Source: Odobenus rosmarus divergens (lineage: Eukaryota; Chordata; Mammalia; Carnivora; Odobenidae). Taken from it: a DNA stretch of 64,000 bases. Positions 44,759-55,745 of the stretch are shown piece after piece. The notes below the pieces were generated by a model. The model worked only from the letters and a program-made list of their open reading frames with translations, had not been told where the DNA came from and did not search any database. Positions within the stretch are counted from its first letter, which is position 1, and each line of letters begins with the position of its first letter. The stretch lies in the NCBI RefSeq assembly GCF_000321225.1, contig NW_004450562.1, positions 567,048 through 631,047 of the forward strand, in the 5' to 3' direction. Position numbers and translations under genes: made by a program.

Positions 44759-44800
44759 AGATCTGCTAGTTGAATCATTAGATCTGCTAGTTGAATCATT
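44759..44800. repeat. 21-bp perfect tandem duplication
   Basis: 'agatctgctagttgaatcat' plus t occurs twice back to back with no difference. Confidence 0.95.
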
Positions 44801-44886
44801 TTTTTTCTAATCCACATTAAAATAAACACGTATATGACTATTAAACCAAAAATGTATGTATCCACGTGCATCTTAAAATCTCACAT

Positions 44887-45011
44887 GCCTGGATGGCTCA
44901 GTTGATTGTCTGACTCAGTCTCAGCTCAGGTCTTAATCTTGGTGTTGTGAGTTCAAGCCCTGCATTGGGCTCCACGCCCAGTGTGGAGCCTACTTTAAAA
45001 AATAAATAAAG
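44887..45011 (+). mobile_element. CAN-SINE, shortened
   Basis: 'gcctggatggctcagttgat' head; it lacks the CT-rich part and goes from 'tgtggagcctact' directly to 'taaaaaataaataaa'. Target duplication 'atctcacat' at 44878-44886 and 45012-45020. Confidence 0.92.
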
Positions 45012-45049
45012 ATCTCACATTCTAATTGTGGTACATGGGCTGTGTTTAG

Positions 45050-45270
45050 GGAAACATTGTCAGAAGTGGGATGAGCTTTGGGGAGGATCTGGGTTCAAAT
45101 ATTGCCTCCACAACTAACTTAATAACCTAAGGACTTAACCTTCTTAGTCTTGAATTTCCTCACCTCCAAGGAGGCTTATTAGTGGTTCCTACCATGTAGG
45201 GCGATTGTAAGGATTATCTGAACTAACATCTATAAAACATAATGTGTAGTGCTTACAAATTATTAGCCAA
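45050..45270 (+). repeat. MIR
   Basis: 'gatctgggttcaaatattgc', 'cttgaatttcctcacctcca' and 'gcgattgtaaggattatctg' in MIR order. Confidence 0.85.
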
Positions 45271-46832
45271 AAACAAAACAAAAAAGTCTTTGCAAATAGT
45301 AAACAAATGCCGAGATCTTGATTAAATATAACATCTGTAATAGATGTTGTCATTCTTTGGTGATGGTTCAGTGCTCAATTTCTTGTTTTGGAAATTTGTA
45401 GGTGTGTATGGGGGGGCTGTTCCCCTAACCTGTTCCCTTTTGATCCTTTTTAAATTAACATTTTGGCTATAATGCATGGAATTACCTATTTCAAATCAAT
45501 CTGATGGCTGAAAAAGGCAAAACAGAATCAAAGCGATTACGTAGCTATTCTGAAATGCACAGAATCATACCCAAGAATTTTTCTAATTAAATGGTCTTTG
45601 TGGGGGTGAAGTCTCTAGTATGAAACTATGTAACTAAAGCCTTAGAAACATCTCATCAGATTGTGGGTGCTTATGTTTAAATTTTGTATCACATACATCT
45701 GCTCTGGCTCTAGCGCTTGCTAGTTAACTTTGTACTTAGAAAAGTGAAGTTTCCTCCCTCAGCTACTTGGCTTTTAAGTGACTGCCTTAATGGAGAAAGT
45801 GGGAGAGTGGGAGCCGGGCAGAGTTGATGGCAGCTAATTGGGTAAGTTGTGCCTCAGTGGAGGCCATTGAAGATCTCATGTAACCGAACAAAGGAGTGTG
45901 CTGTGGCCGAAAAGGTGATTTGGTTCGGGAAGCCCACCCACAAGGACACTCCCAAGTTCTCCTTGTCGCTTCCTTAGAGCCTCTGCTTGATTAGCTAGTG
46001 GGCGTGACTGAGCTTTCCCTACCATTGCTACCATAGGCAAAGACTCAAGCCAGGTCCATCTTTCTCAGTCTTGCAATTGAGATACCAAGTGACGTATCTA
46101 GGGATCTTAATTTGCCATTTTGTTTTACCCTGAACTTGATTAGTTCAGATGAGGAACTGTAGGTACTCATGTATTGGAGGTGGAGGAAAGGGTTTTCAGC
46201 AGTTTTGCAGCCTGGAGTGTTAATTTAAGCATTCTTCAGATCATGTAGATACATTCTGGAGCTGAAGAGTTTCTTTGGCATTGCATAACTGTGTGTATGT
46301 TAATAACAGGAACCTTTCCATTTCCATCTTACTGTTTTTGAAAATCTTTTCTATCTCAGTAAATCTTCCTACCCATGAAATTTAATAAAGCAACATCCTA
46401 AAAATTCTTAACTTAAAAAAAGAAAACATTTTAGTCTTTAATGAAATGAGTGAAAGAATAATTTTTAAAAATTTTTAATAGATCATATTAATTTTATAAT
46501 ACATCAGCAAGTGAATTTCCAATGTACTCCTGGCTGCAGTTTCAGCCTTTCAAGAGTAGAATTTGTCTTCTCAGTTTTAAAATTAGGTGCAGTAAGGAAA
46601 TTCCTGGGAACATGAGTCAGGACAGAGCTGGGTTTCCATCCTGGTGTCTCAGACTTTTATTGACACTTATGAAGCTTGTTGTACTAAGTCTCTCGGCAAA
46701 TGCACACTTCTAATCTTATGCAAAAGACAAATGTTTAAACAGTGAACAGGGGATGTGTGTTGTAATAGAGATGCTTTAAAAGGAGATGTTTGATGGGAGC
46801 ATAGTTGGAACCTGAACCTTCTAGTCTGTAAA
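45271..46832. other. Long non-repeat intronic stretch
   Basis: No exon recognised. 46620-46700 has weak MIR-like wording. 46430-46500 is AT-rich. Confidence 0.4.
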
Positions 46833-46885
46833 AGGTACAAACTGGATGACATCTCTTCTCCTTTCCAACTTTCAAACTATGAGCC
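46833..46885 (+). repeat. MIR3-type terminal fragment
   Basis: 'aactggatgacatctcttct' with 'tttccaactttcaaactatg' resembles the MIR3 ending also seen at 9355 and 24980. Confidence 0.45.
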
Positions 46886-47659
46886 TGTGGGAATACAGAC
46901 CATGTCTTGTCCTAGAACATTTATTTTGCATGATCATTGAGTAGTAAATACACCGTCGGACCTGGTAAATATTTATGGCCCCCTGAAGCAGAGTGTTTTT
47001 TCCTGTTGCTGACCATTGTTGGCTGGCTCTAAGCACAGCATGAGTTTTTCATTAGAGTGTAGTGGAGAAAGTCTCCATCTCTCCTTTGCAGAATGTCTGG
47101 GATGGTCTTAAAAAGTAACCTCTTTGCCTCAAAGTGCTAAAAATATTTACCTACCAACAAGGTGGGCTGCTGGAGCTGCATCTCATTCCCCATTTCCTCT
47201 TCGCAACTTGAGGGAAAACGTAGAGGATGACACACTGCCAAGATGAGATAATGCCTGGGATGTGGTGGTTGAGGTCATCCCCACGGGGCTTCCTGTCAGA
47301 TGCAGCTCTTCCGGTCCTGAGAGCACTGGGATCCTATGGCGTTCTACCACTTTCTTTTCCAGAGTTTGCAAACCTGGGGACCAGGCTCACTTTCTCAGTA
47401 CTCTGTTATGGGAAATCACTCCTTTTCCCAGGGCAGTGAATGGGTAAACGTGATATTTTGCTGTGAGCTATCAGATTCTAAAGGAAGATAGCCATCTAGG
47501 GTGAAAGGGTCCTTGTAATGGTGCATTGATGCATGCAGATCCAATCAGTAAAACCTTAGTTACCAGACCCCTTGAGATTTGGGGAGAGGGTGCAGGGGGT
47601 AGAAAATACATTTAAATAACCAAGCCCTTATTCTTTGTGTTGTTGCTCTATATTTTAAG
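46886..47659. other. Non-repeat intronic sequence
   Basis: Nothing recognised; the open frames at 47183-47447 overlap on both strands. Confidence 0.4.
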
Positions 47660-47835
47660 TAAACTTTCATTTTGGAATAATTTTAGATTTACGGAAAATT
47701 TGCAAATCTGGTAGAGTTCCTGTACACCCTTCACTCACCTTCCCCTAATGTTAATATTTTACATAACCACATTCGTCAAAATCAAGAAAGTCATATTGAT
47801 ACAGTATTCCTAACGAAACTATGATCTATTTGGAT
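47660..47835 (-). repeat. Old L1 (L1MD/ME-like) 3' UTR
   Basis: 'tggaataattttagatttac', 'cccttcactcaccttcccct' and 'cataaccacattcgtcaaaa' is the familiar L1M 3' text in reverse. Confidence 0.8.
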
Positions 47836-48559
47836 TTTACCACACATTCTCCTTTAAAAACCCAAATTAAAAAAAAACAAACACTAAATCATATACACAC
47901 ACCTATACATGCACCACTACATAAATAGATATAAAATCCTACTTTTAAAATGTATATATGCAACGACACACATTTATCCCATTACATAATAGATACTATG
48001 TTCTCCTGTCTGTTAAGACAGATTTTACAAACTATCATTTGCCACTGTGGGATGAGCATCAGTCACTATGCTTTGCTATATTGCATCGGCCTCTTGATGT
48101 TTCAGGGCTGGTTGGCACCAGGAATCAGCGCTTTTTTGAGTCCTCAGGTCAGCTTGCCATGGTTTTTCTAGACCTTCTCACATCTACACTTCAGCTGCTA
48201 ACCTGGTCAGATTTCATAACCATGCAGTAGGGCTTCTCAGAATTATGGAAGGAAGACTACCTGTAAATGAGGTTCATGGGCTATCTTAGTATGTAGATTT
48301 TATGACTTTTTTTTCAAAACCCTTTTTATTATCTTGTTTTCCAATTTTTGATAAATAATGCAAAGGTTAGTGATAATTTAAATAATAGAATCCAGTTTTA
48401 ATATTAAAAAAATGGGAATGAATATCTGTCTTATGGAAAGATTTTTACCAGAAAAAGCTCACCCTGGTATTATGTTCTTCCAGTGTATTTAAATTATCAT
48501 TTTAACTGTGTAAACATTAACCTATGTGAAATTTTAAATTATTTTCCCCCATGGTGTTT
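47836..48559. other. AT-rich intronic sequence, probably worn LINE
   Basis: May continue the neighbouring L1M copies, but no landmark is clear enough. Confidence 0.35.
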
Positions 48560-48870
48560 TTTTTTTTTTTACAAGCTTTGTAATAATATTTGTGTATTGT
48601 AGAAAAATTGGGAAATATAGACAAGTTTATTTTCTATATCATTATTTTGAAAGGCAAAAATATTCCATTTTATGGCTATATTTCGCACATATAGAATGAT
48701 ATTTAAGTTGTTTCCATTTTTTAAAATATAAATAGTCCTGTGGTAAGTAGTCTTTGCAGCTACAGTTTTGCACACATTCAAAAGGCTGTCTTCCCAGGAG
48801 TGAAGTTATTGAGCAAGAATATACACTTCAATGTATCTTGATGGCAATTCTCACATTTAGCAGTGTTAGA
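48560..48870 (-). repeat. Old L1M fragment
   Basis: 'ggcaaaaatattccatttta', 'agttgtttccattttttaaa' and 'cttcccaggagtgaagttat' follow the L1M 3' region in reverse. Confidence 0.7.
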
Positions 48871-49385
48871 AATATGAGCTTTTCCACCTGCTGAAGGAAG
48901 CTATAGCCTGAGGTTCTGGAGTAGAGTTGTCTGAGTGGCTGTTTGCACAGCAGCAAAGGAAACAGCCCCTCCTGGACCATTCTGGTAGTGTGTTCACACG
49001 GGGGGGAATTCAGACAGATAGAACTAAGCCTTTTCAGGTGACTTACTGACTCCTGGGAGGGAAACTGTTTGTCAAGACCCGTTGCAATTTGTTGTGACCT
49101 CATCTGCTGGGGGTGATGGCCTTGGAACCCAGGGTTTACGAGGGGCAGGCTCCCACAGGCTCTGGCCACCCCACCCACCCCCAGCCCCACAGCATTTCCC
49201 TGCCCCGCCGCTTCAAGCAGTTTCATGACATAGCCTCTTTAATGAATAGTCATCCTCTTCGATTCCCATTGGTAATTATAGAACCCATCCTCGTGTTTTC
49301 TGCTGCGTAGACTGTTAGGCAAAACTTCTTGACAAGTTTTCTAGCCAATTAAAAGTGGAAGACTAGTTCCATTGAGCAGTCAATT
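48871..49385. other. Non-repeat intronic sequence
   Basis: A 132-codon minus-strand frame (48828-49226) matches nothing known to me. No repeat recognised. Confidence 0.4.
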
Positions 49386-49455
49386 CCAGTTAGCTCAGTT
49401 GGTGGGATTGTGGAGCTAATACTGGACCAGGAGGCAAGGGTTTGATTCCCCAGGA
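49386..49455 (+). pseudogene. tRNA-Ile(AAT)-like relic
   Basis: 'gttagctcagttggt' (49389-49403) is the tRNA D-arm/A box. 'gagctaatact' carries an AAT anticodon position at about 49418-49420. 'agggtttgattccc' (49437-49450) is the T-arm/B box with one change from GGTTCGA. The acceptor stem does not pair well and spacing is slightly off, so it is a decayed tRNA or a tRNA-derived SINE head, not a working tRNA gene. It differs from the tRNA-Lys heads of the CAN-SINEs. Confidence 0.6.
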
Positions 49456-49589
49456 CCCCAGGGAGCCATACTCTTCTCTCAGTATGGTTGCAGAGTAAGA
49501 AAATGGATTCTGCTTGCTTCCTCTCCTTCCTTTTAAATAAAGTCTCTTAATTAGACTCTTCTCTGGGCTATAGGCATCACCATTCTCTT

Positions 49590-49865
49590 TTTATTTGTAT
49601 TTTAAAATTTTTAATTTTTAATTATTTCTTTATTTTACGGACATATCGTTGACACACCATACCACATTAGTTTCAGGTGTACAAAATAGTGATTCAACAA
49701 GTATATACATTATGCTATGCCCACCCCAAGTGTAGCTACCATCTGTCACCATACAACACTATTACAATAACATTGGCTATATTCCCCTCTGCTGTACCTT
49801 TATTCCTGTGACTTGTTCATTCTATAACTGGAAGCCTGTATCTCTCAGTCCCCTTCATGCATGTC
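49590..49865 (-). repeat. L1 (L1MA-like) 3' UTR
   Basis: 'cacattagtttcaggtgtac', 'ccatctgtcaccatacaaca' and 'tctataactggaagcctgta' are standard L1MA 3' text in reverse. Confidence 0.88.
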
Positions 49866-51444
49866 ATCACTGTTCTTTTTAATCAACAATTTAGTGCCAG
49901 TCTTTTTCAAAAGCTCAAAATAAATTTTCTGAACATTCTGATTCTGATCCTGACTCTTCACTTTTTTAGGAAATCATTTGTTTGTCAAATAAAGCATACT
50001 TACTGCAGACTCTGCATCTCTGAAAGCATGAGTTCATGCTAAATATTCGGAGGATGGGCCATCGGGAGAGAGTGAAATAAAAACTATGTAATGCAGACTA
50101 ATTGTTGGCCTGTACACAATGTCTTTGTCTCATCTGGTTGTCTTTTATAAGTATCTTCAGAACCAGTGTAGATCATTCAGAATAGGACAAAACAAGAAAA
50201 AAAAAGTCCAGGTGAGCAGGGAATAGGTTGAAATCCCATTTGGGATTTCAGGCACAAGATTGTGTCAGGCCCATGTAGGGACTCTGGGTAAGTGAGTGAA
50301 TGAATCACTGAATGAATGTGTGACACAGTTCATTAGAGTAATCCCATGGTGGGATTTAGAATGTTTCATAACTCTCTTTTAATTAAAAATGTCAACTGTC
50401 TCCTCACCGCCCCCCAAATAGTAATAGATTGAAGTTAGTGTAACATTTCTATGCGCAAAGAAAGTATGAAGGAATCCTAAAAAAAATCCCATCCTAAAGA
50501 AGCCTACTTTCCCTATAAGGAATAGATGGCCTTTATTCCTTTAGAAGCTTTTCATCAACTATTGATCAAAAACAAACATCTGGTTTTCAATCTGTTTCTT
50601 CCTAAAATTGCTAACAGTATGCAGTCACAAGGAGTTGGCTTTTAAGCATGGGGGATTGGAAGATTGGGTGGGGGGAGGGAATGGAGGCAAGGAAAAGTGA
50701 TAAAATGGCTTACACTAATCAGATGTAAACATGATACCTTTGCCTGCTGAACTGTGTCAAGAGGGAATTTTTGCTGCAGAAACTCTCACACTAAACACCA
50801 GCAGTTTTCCTAAGAGAAGTGATTTTTCTCTCTGGGGAAATTGAGGAAACCCAGAGTTAAGTCGTTTCTTCCCTGTGTGAGAAATCTTTCTTGCACAGGA
50901 AGTCCTTGTGAAGGTGCATGATTCAGCTTCTTTCCTCTCTTTTTCCCAGAGGTCAAGAGTGAACTGAGGGTGACTCAGCCACAGGGCCCTTTATCAGGCC
51001 CCATTTTAGCCATCCAGCCTGGGCTCTGCTGGACCTTACAGGTCATCTTCTGTCTGTGGGAGAAGTGGGGAGAGGGTTGTCTGTTTAAGCCTTTCTGCTA
51101 AATCTCAATAGTTCTTTCAAGGGAGCAATATGGTCTTTCCATGTGGCTTAGGCCTTTGGAAGTGGAAATAGCAATTAATTAAACAATGAATTACATTTTA
51201 CTCTGAATTAATTCTTTTATTTAATATTTAGCATGTCTTATAATTGTTTCATTTCAATGCATGCAATATAGGCATGCATCTGTTTTGAGAAAGCCTAATA
51301 TTAAAATCATAAACACAAAAATATTGATAACTTAGGGAATTTACATTCAAAATACTTTTAGTTAAGGATTCATTACCGTTAGTCTTTAAGGAAAAAGCAC
51401 CCTAATGCACTTATTTTTCAAATGTTATTTCCTTATTTTAGTAG
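49866..51444. other. Long, mostly non-repeat intronic stretch
   Basis: Contains the palindrome at 50229-50250. 50255-50320 has a faint L2 ending ('gtgagtgaatgaatcactga'). No exon recognised. Confidence 0.4.
50229..50250. repeat. 22-bp palindrome
   Basis: 'tgaaatccca' and 'tgggatttca' are exact inverse copies with 'tt' between. Origin unknown; it could form a cruciform or bind a dimeric factor. Confidence 0.9.
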
Positions 51445-51840
51445 CATTACATGGATGTTGTAGAAAATTATAAAATAAAGACAAACTTAAAGAAAGATTA
51501 TTTTGTCATGACTGTACTACCCAGAGTTACTCTTCGTATTTTGGCACAGAGCTCTCCTGAATGTAGAATTAGGTGCACACGCAAATAGTGGGACATGATG
51601 TGCAGATAGTGTTTTGTGGCTTTCTTGTTCTTACACATGAACATTATTCTTGTTCATACACACCTGTGCCTTATTATTCTTAATATCTACATAATATCAA
51701 ATTGTTCAACTGGGACTTTATTTAATTAATCCACTATTCTTGGACATACAGCCTGCTTCCAGTTTTTCTTACTATAAACTCAACTTTTTACAATAATGAA
51801 AGCTGCTTTCTACTTCATACCCAGTGCTGTGTGGAGCATT
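51445..51840 (-). repeat. Old L1M 3' region
   Basis: 'attaatccactattcttgga', 'cagcctgcttccagtttttc' and 'tttttacaataatgaaagct' follow the L1M order in reverse. Confidence 0.7.
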
Positions 51841-51918
51841 TTCCCATGTAACGTCTCTCTTTTTATTTAATTCAGGTAAACTTCATTTAACATAAAAGTA
51901 ACTATTTTAAAGTGTACA

Positions 51919-52012
51919 TGGGCACCTGGTTGGCTCAGTTGGTAGAGCATGAGACTCTTGATCTCAGGGTAAGTTCAAGCCCCACATTGGGTGTAGAGAT
52001 TACTTTTAAAAA
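51919..52012 (+). mobile_element. CAN-SINE head with short body
   Basis: 'gggcacctggttggctcagt' then 'ggtagagcatgagactcttg', very close to a tRNA-Lys sequence, ending 'gtgtagagattacttttaaa'. It lacks the CT-rich part. It leads the insert discussed in the findings. Confidence 0.85.
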
Positions 52013-52170
52013 TTATTTAAAAACTCAAATAAAATGTGGTTTCTGTAACTCCGGAGAGCGATCTTGCAATAATAACAAGTGAGACTGGGAATCTGCATTT
52101 CTAATACGTTCTCTAGGTGGTTTGGATATGTAGCTAGTTCCTGGGCACACTCTAAAAAAATTAATTAATT
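52013..52170 (+). mobile_element. Extra sequence between SINE and target copy (possible 3' transduction)
   Basis: About 158 bp after the SINE and before the second target copy, including MER5-like text ('ggaatctgcatttctaatac') and ending in 'ttaattaatt'. It is either source flank carried along by read-through or a separate older insertion. Confidence 0.5.
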
Positions 52171-52404
52171 AAGTGTACAATTCTGTGGCATTTAATACAC
52201 TCACAATGTTAGTGAAACCCTTGCTTCTAGTTCCAAAACATTTTCATCACTCTAAAGAGAAACCCCATACCTGTTAAGCAGTTACTCCCTCTCTCCCTCT
52301 CCCCAGCCCATAGTAACCAACCACTGACCTACCTTCTATCTGTGGGTTTACCTATCCTGGATATTGTCCTATAAATGGAATTATGCAACATAGGACTTTT
52401 TGTG

Positions 52405-52520
52405 TAACATCTCTTTTAACCCTCACAAACCCTGTGAGGTAAGACCCAGGGAGGTTGAGAGTCTTGCCAGGGATTCCAGTCCTGTAGGATGAGGACTTGA
52501 ACTCTGCTCTTTCTGGTCCT
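52405..52520 (-). repeat. MIR
   Basis: 'ctcacaaaccctgtgaggta', 'agtcttgccagggattccag' and 'gaggacttgaactctgctct' follow the reverse MIR. Confidence 0.7.
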
Positions 52521-52681
52521 GAAGTCTCATCCTGTACCACTGTCCCAGGCTCTCTCCCTAGGGTCCATAGACTCTGTAGTATAAAGAGCTCCCTTCTTCA
52601 TGGCCTGTTGACTTTAGCATCACAATTAGGTGATTGGTCCGTTTCCTCCGCTTCTCACTTGTAAAATGGGAAAGCTTAATA

Positions 52682-52833
52682 CAGTGGTTCTCACATTTTA
52701 GTGTCAGCACCCCACTGAGGACTTGCAGAGCTTCTGACTCAGGTCTGGGAAGAGGCCTAAGAATCTGCTTTCCTAACAAGTTCCCAGATGATGCTTATGC
52801 TGTTCTCCCAGGACCACATCCTGGGAGCCACTG
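52682..52833. mobile_element. MER5-type DNA transposon (hAT-Charlie), non-autonomous
   Basis: Terminal repeats 'cagtggttctca' (52682-52693) and the inverse of 'gggagccactg' (52823-52833), with 'agaatctgctttcctaacaa' and 'gttcccagatgatgcttatg' inside. It supplies most of the chance frame at 52634-53056. Confidence 0.88.
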
Positions 52834-53179
52834 GTCTGACAGATATGATGCAGAAGAATCACTTCGTTACGCTTACCTCCCAATCCGAATGCTTGTGATG
52901 GCACTTAAGAATATTGAATATTCAGAAAAATTGAACAGCTATCCAGCTAGGCGAATGTGCAGGTGTGAATTACACTGGAGGCTGAGGAATCTCCTGAAGT
53001 GTGATCCAAAATTGCATTTGCATTCCCAAATGTATGTTTTAAAGAACATCTGGTAAGATTGTTAACTGTGCATATCCTATGATCCTGCTTTATACATGTT
53101 TGAGCTTCAGAGAGCCAATCTCAAGAATGCAGAAGGAGGTGGGTCAGGGAAACGAAAGGCAATGATTTTTATAACAGAA

Positions 53180-53394
53180 AAAGAAAAAGAAGAAGAAGAA
53201 AATCAAGCTATCCATAAATAAGAGAACAAATAAAATACAGTGTAAGGGATGCTAGATACAGTTAAGCTTTTACCTAGATCTATATAAAACAACATGGAGG
53301 GAGTTCAAAAACAATGCTAAGTAGAGAAAATAGATTTACACTCACAAAATAGTGCTACCCATTATTTTGTGTGCCTGGAATAAATACACTGGTA
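53180..53394 (+). repeat. (GAA)n tract and L1M-like 3' text
   Basis: A short 'aaaaagaagaagaagaaaat' run, then 'tctatataaaacaacatgga' and 'aatgctaagtagagaaaata' resembling an old L1M 3' UTR. Confidence 0.5.
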
Positions 53395-54235
53395 AAAATT
53401 AATAAGTTGTCTTCAAAGAAGATATACAAATAGCTTTCTAATATTTCATGAGCCTATGAAAAGGCACATGAAAAGATGCTCAGTATCAATTGTCATTAGG
53501 GAAATGCAAATCAAAACCACAATCATATACCACTTCATGCCCACCCGGATGGTTATCATAAAAAAGAAAAAAAATTAAAAATACAAGTGTTGGGAAGGTT
53601 GTGGAAAAATGGAACCCTCATGCCCTGCTGGTGAGAATGTAAAATGGTACAGCCACTGTGGAAAGGAGTGGCAGTTCCTCAGAAAGTTAAGTAGAGAGTT
53701 ACCATATGACTCAGTAATTTCACTCTTAAGTATATACCCCAAAGAATTGAAAACATGGACTCAAATACTTGCACAAAAATGTTCATAGCAGCTTTATTCA
53801 AAATAGCCAAAAACTGTAAACAACTCACATTTCCATCAACTGATGAATGGATAAACAAAATATGATGTATCCAAACAATAGACTATTACTCAACCAGAAA
53901 AGGGCCGAGTAATGAATCATGATACATGCTCCAACATGGATGAACCTTAGAAACATGCTAAGTCCAAAAAGCCGACACAAAAGATCACATATACTATGAT
54001 CTCATTTATATGAAATGAGCAGCACAGGCAAATCCATAAAGACAGAGGCTTAGTGGTTGCCAGGGACTGGGAGGAGAGGAGATTTGGGGCTTTTTTGGGG
54101 GGGGGTGATAGAAATGCTCTGGAATTAGATAGTGGTGATGGTTGCATAATAGTGTAAATATACTAATCACCACTGAGTTGTATATTTTAAAAGAGTTAAA
54201 ATAATGAGTTTTATCTCAATTAAAAAATGTTTGTA
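53395..54235 (+). mobile_element. 5'-truncated L1: ORF2 end and 3' UTR
   Basis: 'gatgctcagtatcaattgtc', 'gggaaatgcaaatcaaaacc', 'tgttcatagcagctttattc' and 'gaatggataaacaaaatatg' are the L1 ORF2 C-terminal coding end. 'cagaggcttagtggttgcca' and 'gagttgtatattttaaaaga' are its 3' UTR, ending in a worn A-rich tail. Frames are broken. Mid-aged mammalian L1 (L1MA/MB-like). Confidence 0.9.
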
Positions 54236-55028
54236 ACAATAAACGGACTGGTAAGATATACACCTGACCCATAACTGTAGTTGCCACTGGGGTGGCTAGA
54301 GGTAGGATAGGGGACTGAGGCGGTGCGAAAGAAAGTACTGGAAGCAACTTTAACAAAGCATTGAATTCTTAATTCTGGGTGATGGGAATGTCAGCAATTA
54401 TTATATATTGCTCACAGCCTTTGCTATGATTTTTTAAATTTCTAAAAACTATATGTATATTTATATGTAGTTCTTATAAATATACCAGATGCAAAATACC
54501 CAGAGCGTGCGAGCTCAGCATGAGGAGAGCTGCCTTCTTGTCCATCTCAGACTTCTGCCCACCTCCTAAGATCCCACTGGATCCTGGCCCTCTAGTTGGT
54601 AAACTCTTTCTGTACAGCCTCCACTGGCCCCTCTTGACGGAAAGCATCATTACACCTCCCGATTTAGGAGAAATGTCAAGGTTCTTGATTCCCCAGTGAC
54701 TCAGCAGATATTTACCCTCCTGACTCCTCCCAGAGCCTGGACAAAAATCCTCTTTCCTGCTAGAGAATCCCTTGCCACCAGGCTCACCCAAAGACTGCTT
54801 AAGTTAGATCCAGAAAAAACCAGAAGAGTAGCCATTCTGTCCCTATGAATATGATGACTGGTTAATATGGAACTGCAGAGAAGACCTTAACTTTTCTTAA
54901 AACATACTCTGTTCTAGGAAGAGATTGTCATGTCTATTTCCCAGGCCTCATAATAACGGAAAATGAAAAACAAAACAAAACAAAACTGAATGATAGATGA
55001 AAACTGCAGATTTCTTTCCAAGCAGTCT
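54236..55028. other. Non-repeat intronic sequence
   Basis: A minus-strand frame of 105 codons at 54474-54791 matches nothing known to me. No repeat recognised. Confidence 0.4.
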
Positions 55029-55032
55029 AATG

Positions 55033-55466
55033 CAGGTATCATTGAACTACAGCTAGATCTGGCCTACTCTGTTTTAAAGATTTATTTATTTATTTGAGAG
55101 AGAGAGAGAGAGAGAGTGCCCACGTGTGGGACATGTGATTGAGTGTGGAAGGAGGGGCAGAGGGAGAGAATCTTAGGACTCCCTACTGGGCACAAGCCCA
55201 ATGTGGGGCTCAATCTCATGACCCTGAGATAATGACCCAAGCTGAAACCAAGAGTCAGTTGCTTAACCAATTGAGCCACCCAGATGCCATTGGCCTACTG
55301 TCTGTTTTTATAAATAAAGTTTTATTGAAACACAACCACATTTTTATTTACTTATTGTCTATGTTTTTGTACTGCATCAACAGAATGAAATAGCTACATC
55401 ATGGCCCACAGAGCCTAAAATAATTATTATCTGCCCTTTACAGGAAAGTTTGCCAGCTCCTGGTCT
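55033..55466 (-). mobile_element. hAT-type DNA transposon (Tip100-like) split by a SINE
   Basis: 'cattgaactacagctagatc' at the left, and 'aataaagttttattgaaaca', 'catggcccacagagcctaaa' and 'ggaaagtttgccagctcctg' at the right. These match the familiar element with a terminus near 'aaagtttgccgacccctg'. The SINE at 55075-55289 interrupts it. The exact family name is not certain. Confidence 0.7.
55075..55289 (-). mobile_element. CAN-SINE with (GA)n, nested in the hAT element
   Basis: Reverse copy with 'aaagatttatttatttattt' tail, a (GA)n run and 'gagccacccagatgcca' head. Target copies 'tggcctactctgttt' (55060-55074) and 'tggcctactgtctgttt' (55290-55306). Confidence 0.94.
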
Positions 55467-55604
55467 AATGGTTAGAAACATGGGCTCTTTACTCCAAATA
55501 CTCTTAGAAGGTAGTTAAGAGACAAGATCTTTCCATCTTCTTATCTTAAAGTGAGGATGACAATGAAATGCAGAGAAATGGGGTGAAAAGTCAGGGTCAC
55601 AGAG

Positions 55605-55745
55605 CCAATTATTGCCTGAGGGTTAAGAGTGTGGACTCTGGAGTTAACTGCCACTTACTAGACTTACGGCCTTGGTTGTGTCATTGGAGGTTACAAAGCC
55701 TTGTTTCTTAAACAGTGTTCTTGAGAGGAGTAAGTGAGATAACTC
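55605..55745 (+). repeat. MIR, 5' half
   Basis: 'ggttaagagtgtggactctg' then 'ccacttactagacttacggc' is the tRNA-like head of MIR. Confidence 0.85.

Larger units (their letters stand above)
51860..52385 (-). repeat. L1M 3' UTR split by a SINE-led insertion
   Basis: 51870-51918 ('ttcatttaacataaaagtaa') and 52171-52385 ('tgtggcatttaatacactca', 'cagcccatagtaaccaacca') form one L1M segment. The insert 51919-52170 is bounded by 'aagtgtaca' at 51910-51918 and 52171-52179. Confidence 0.8.

Noticed and set aside
52634..53056. 140-codon + strand frame
   Set aside because: Runs through a MER5 transposon and continues by chance.
53395..54235. L1 as an active element
   Set aside because: 5'-truncated, with broken frames and a worn tail.
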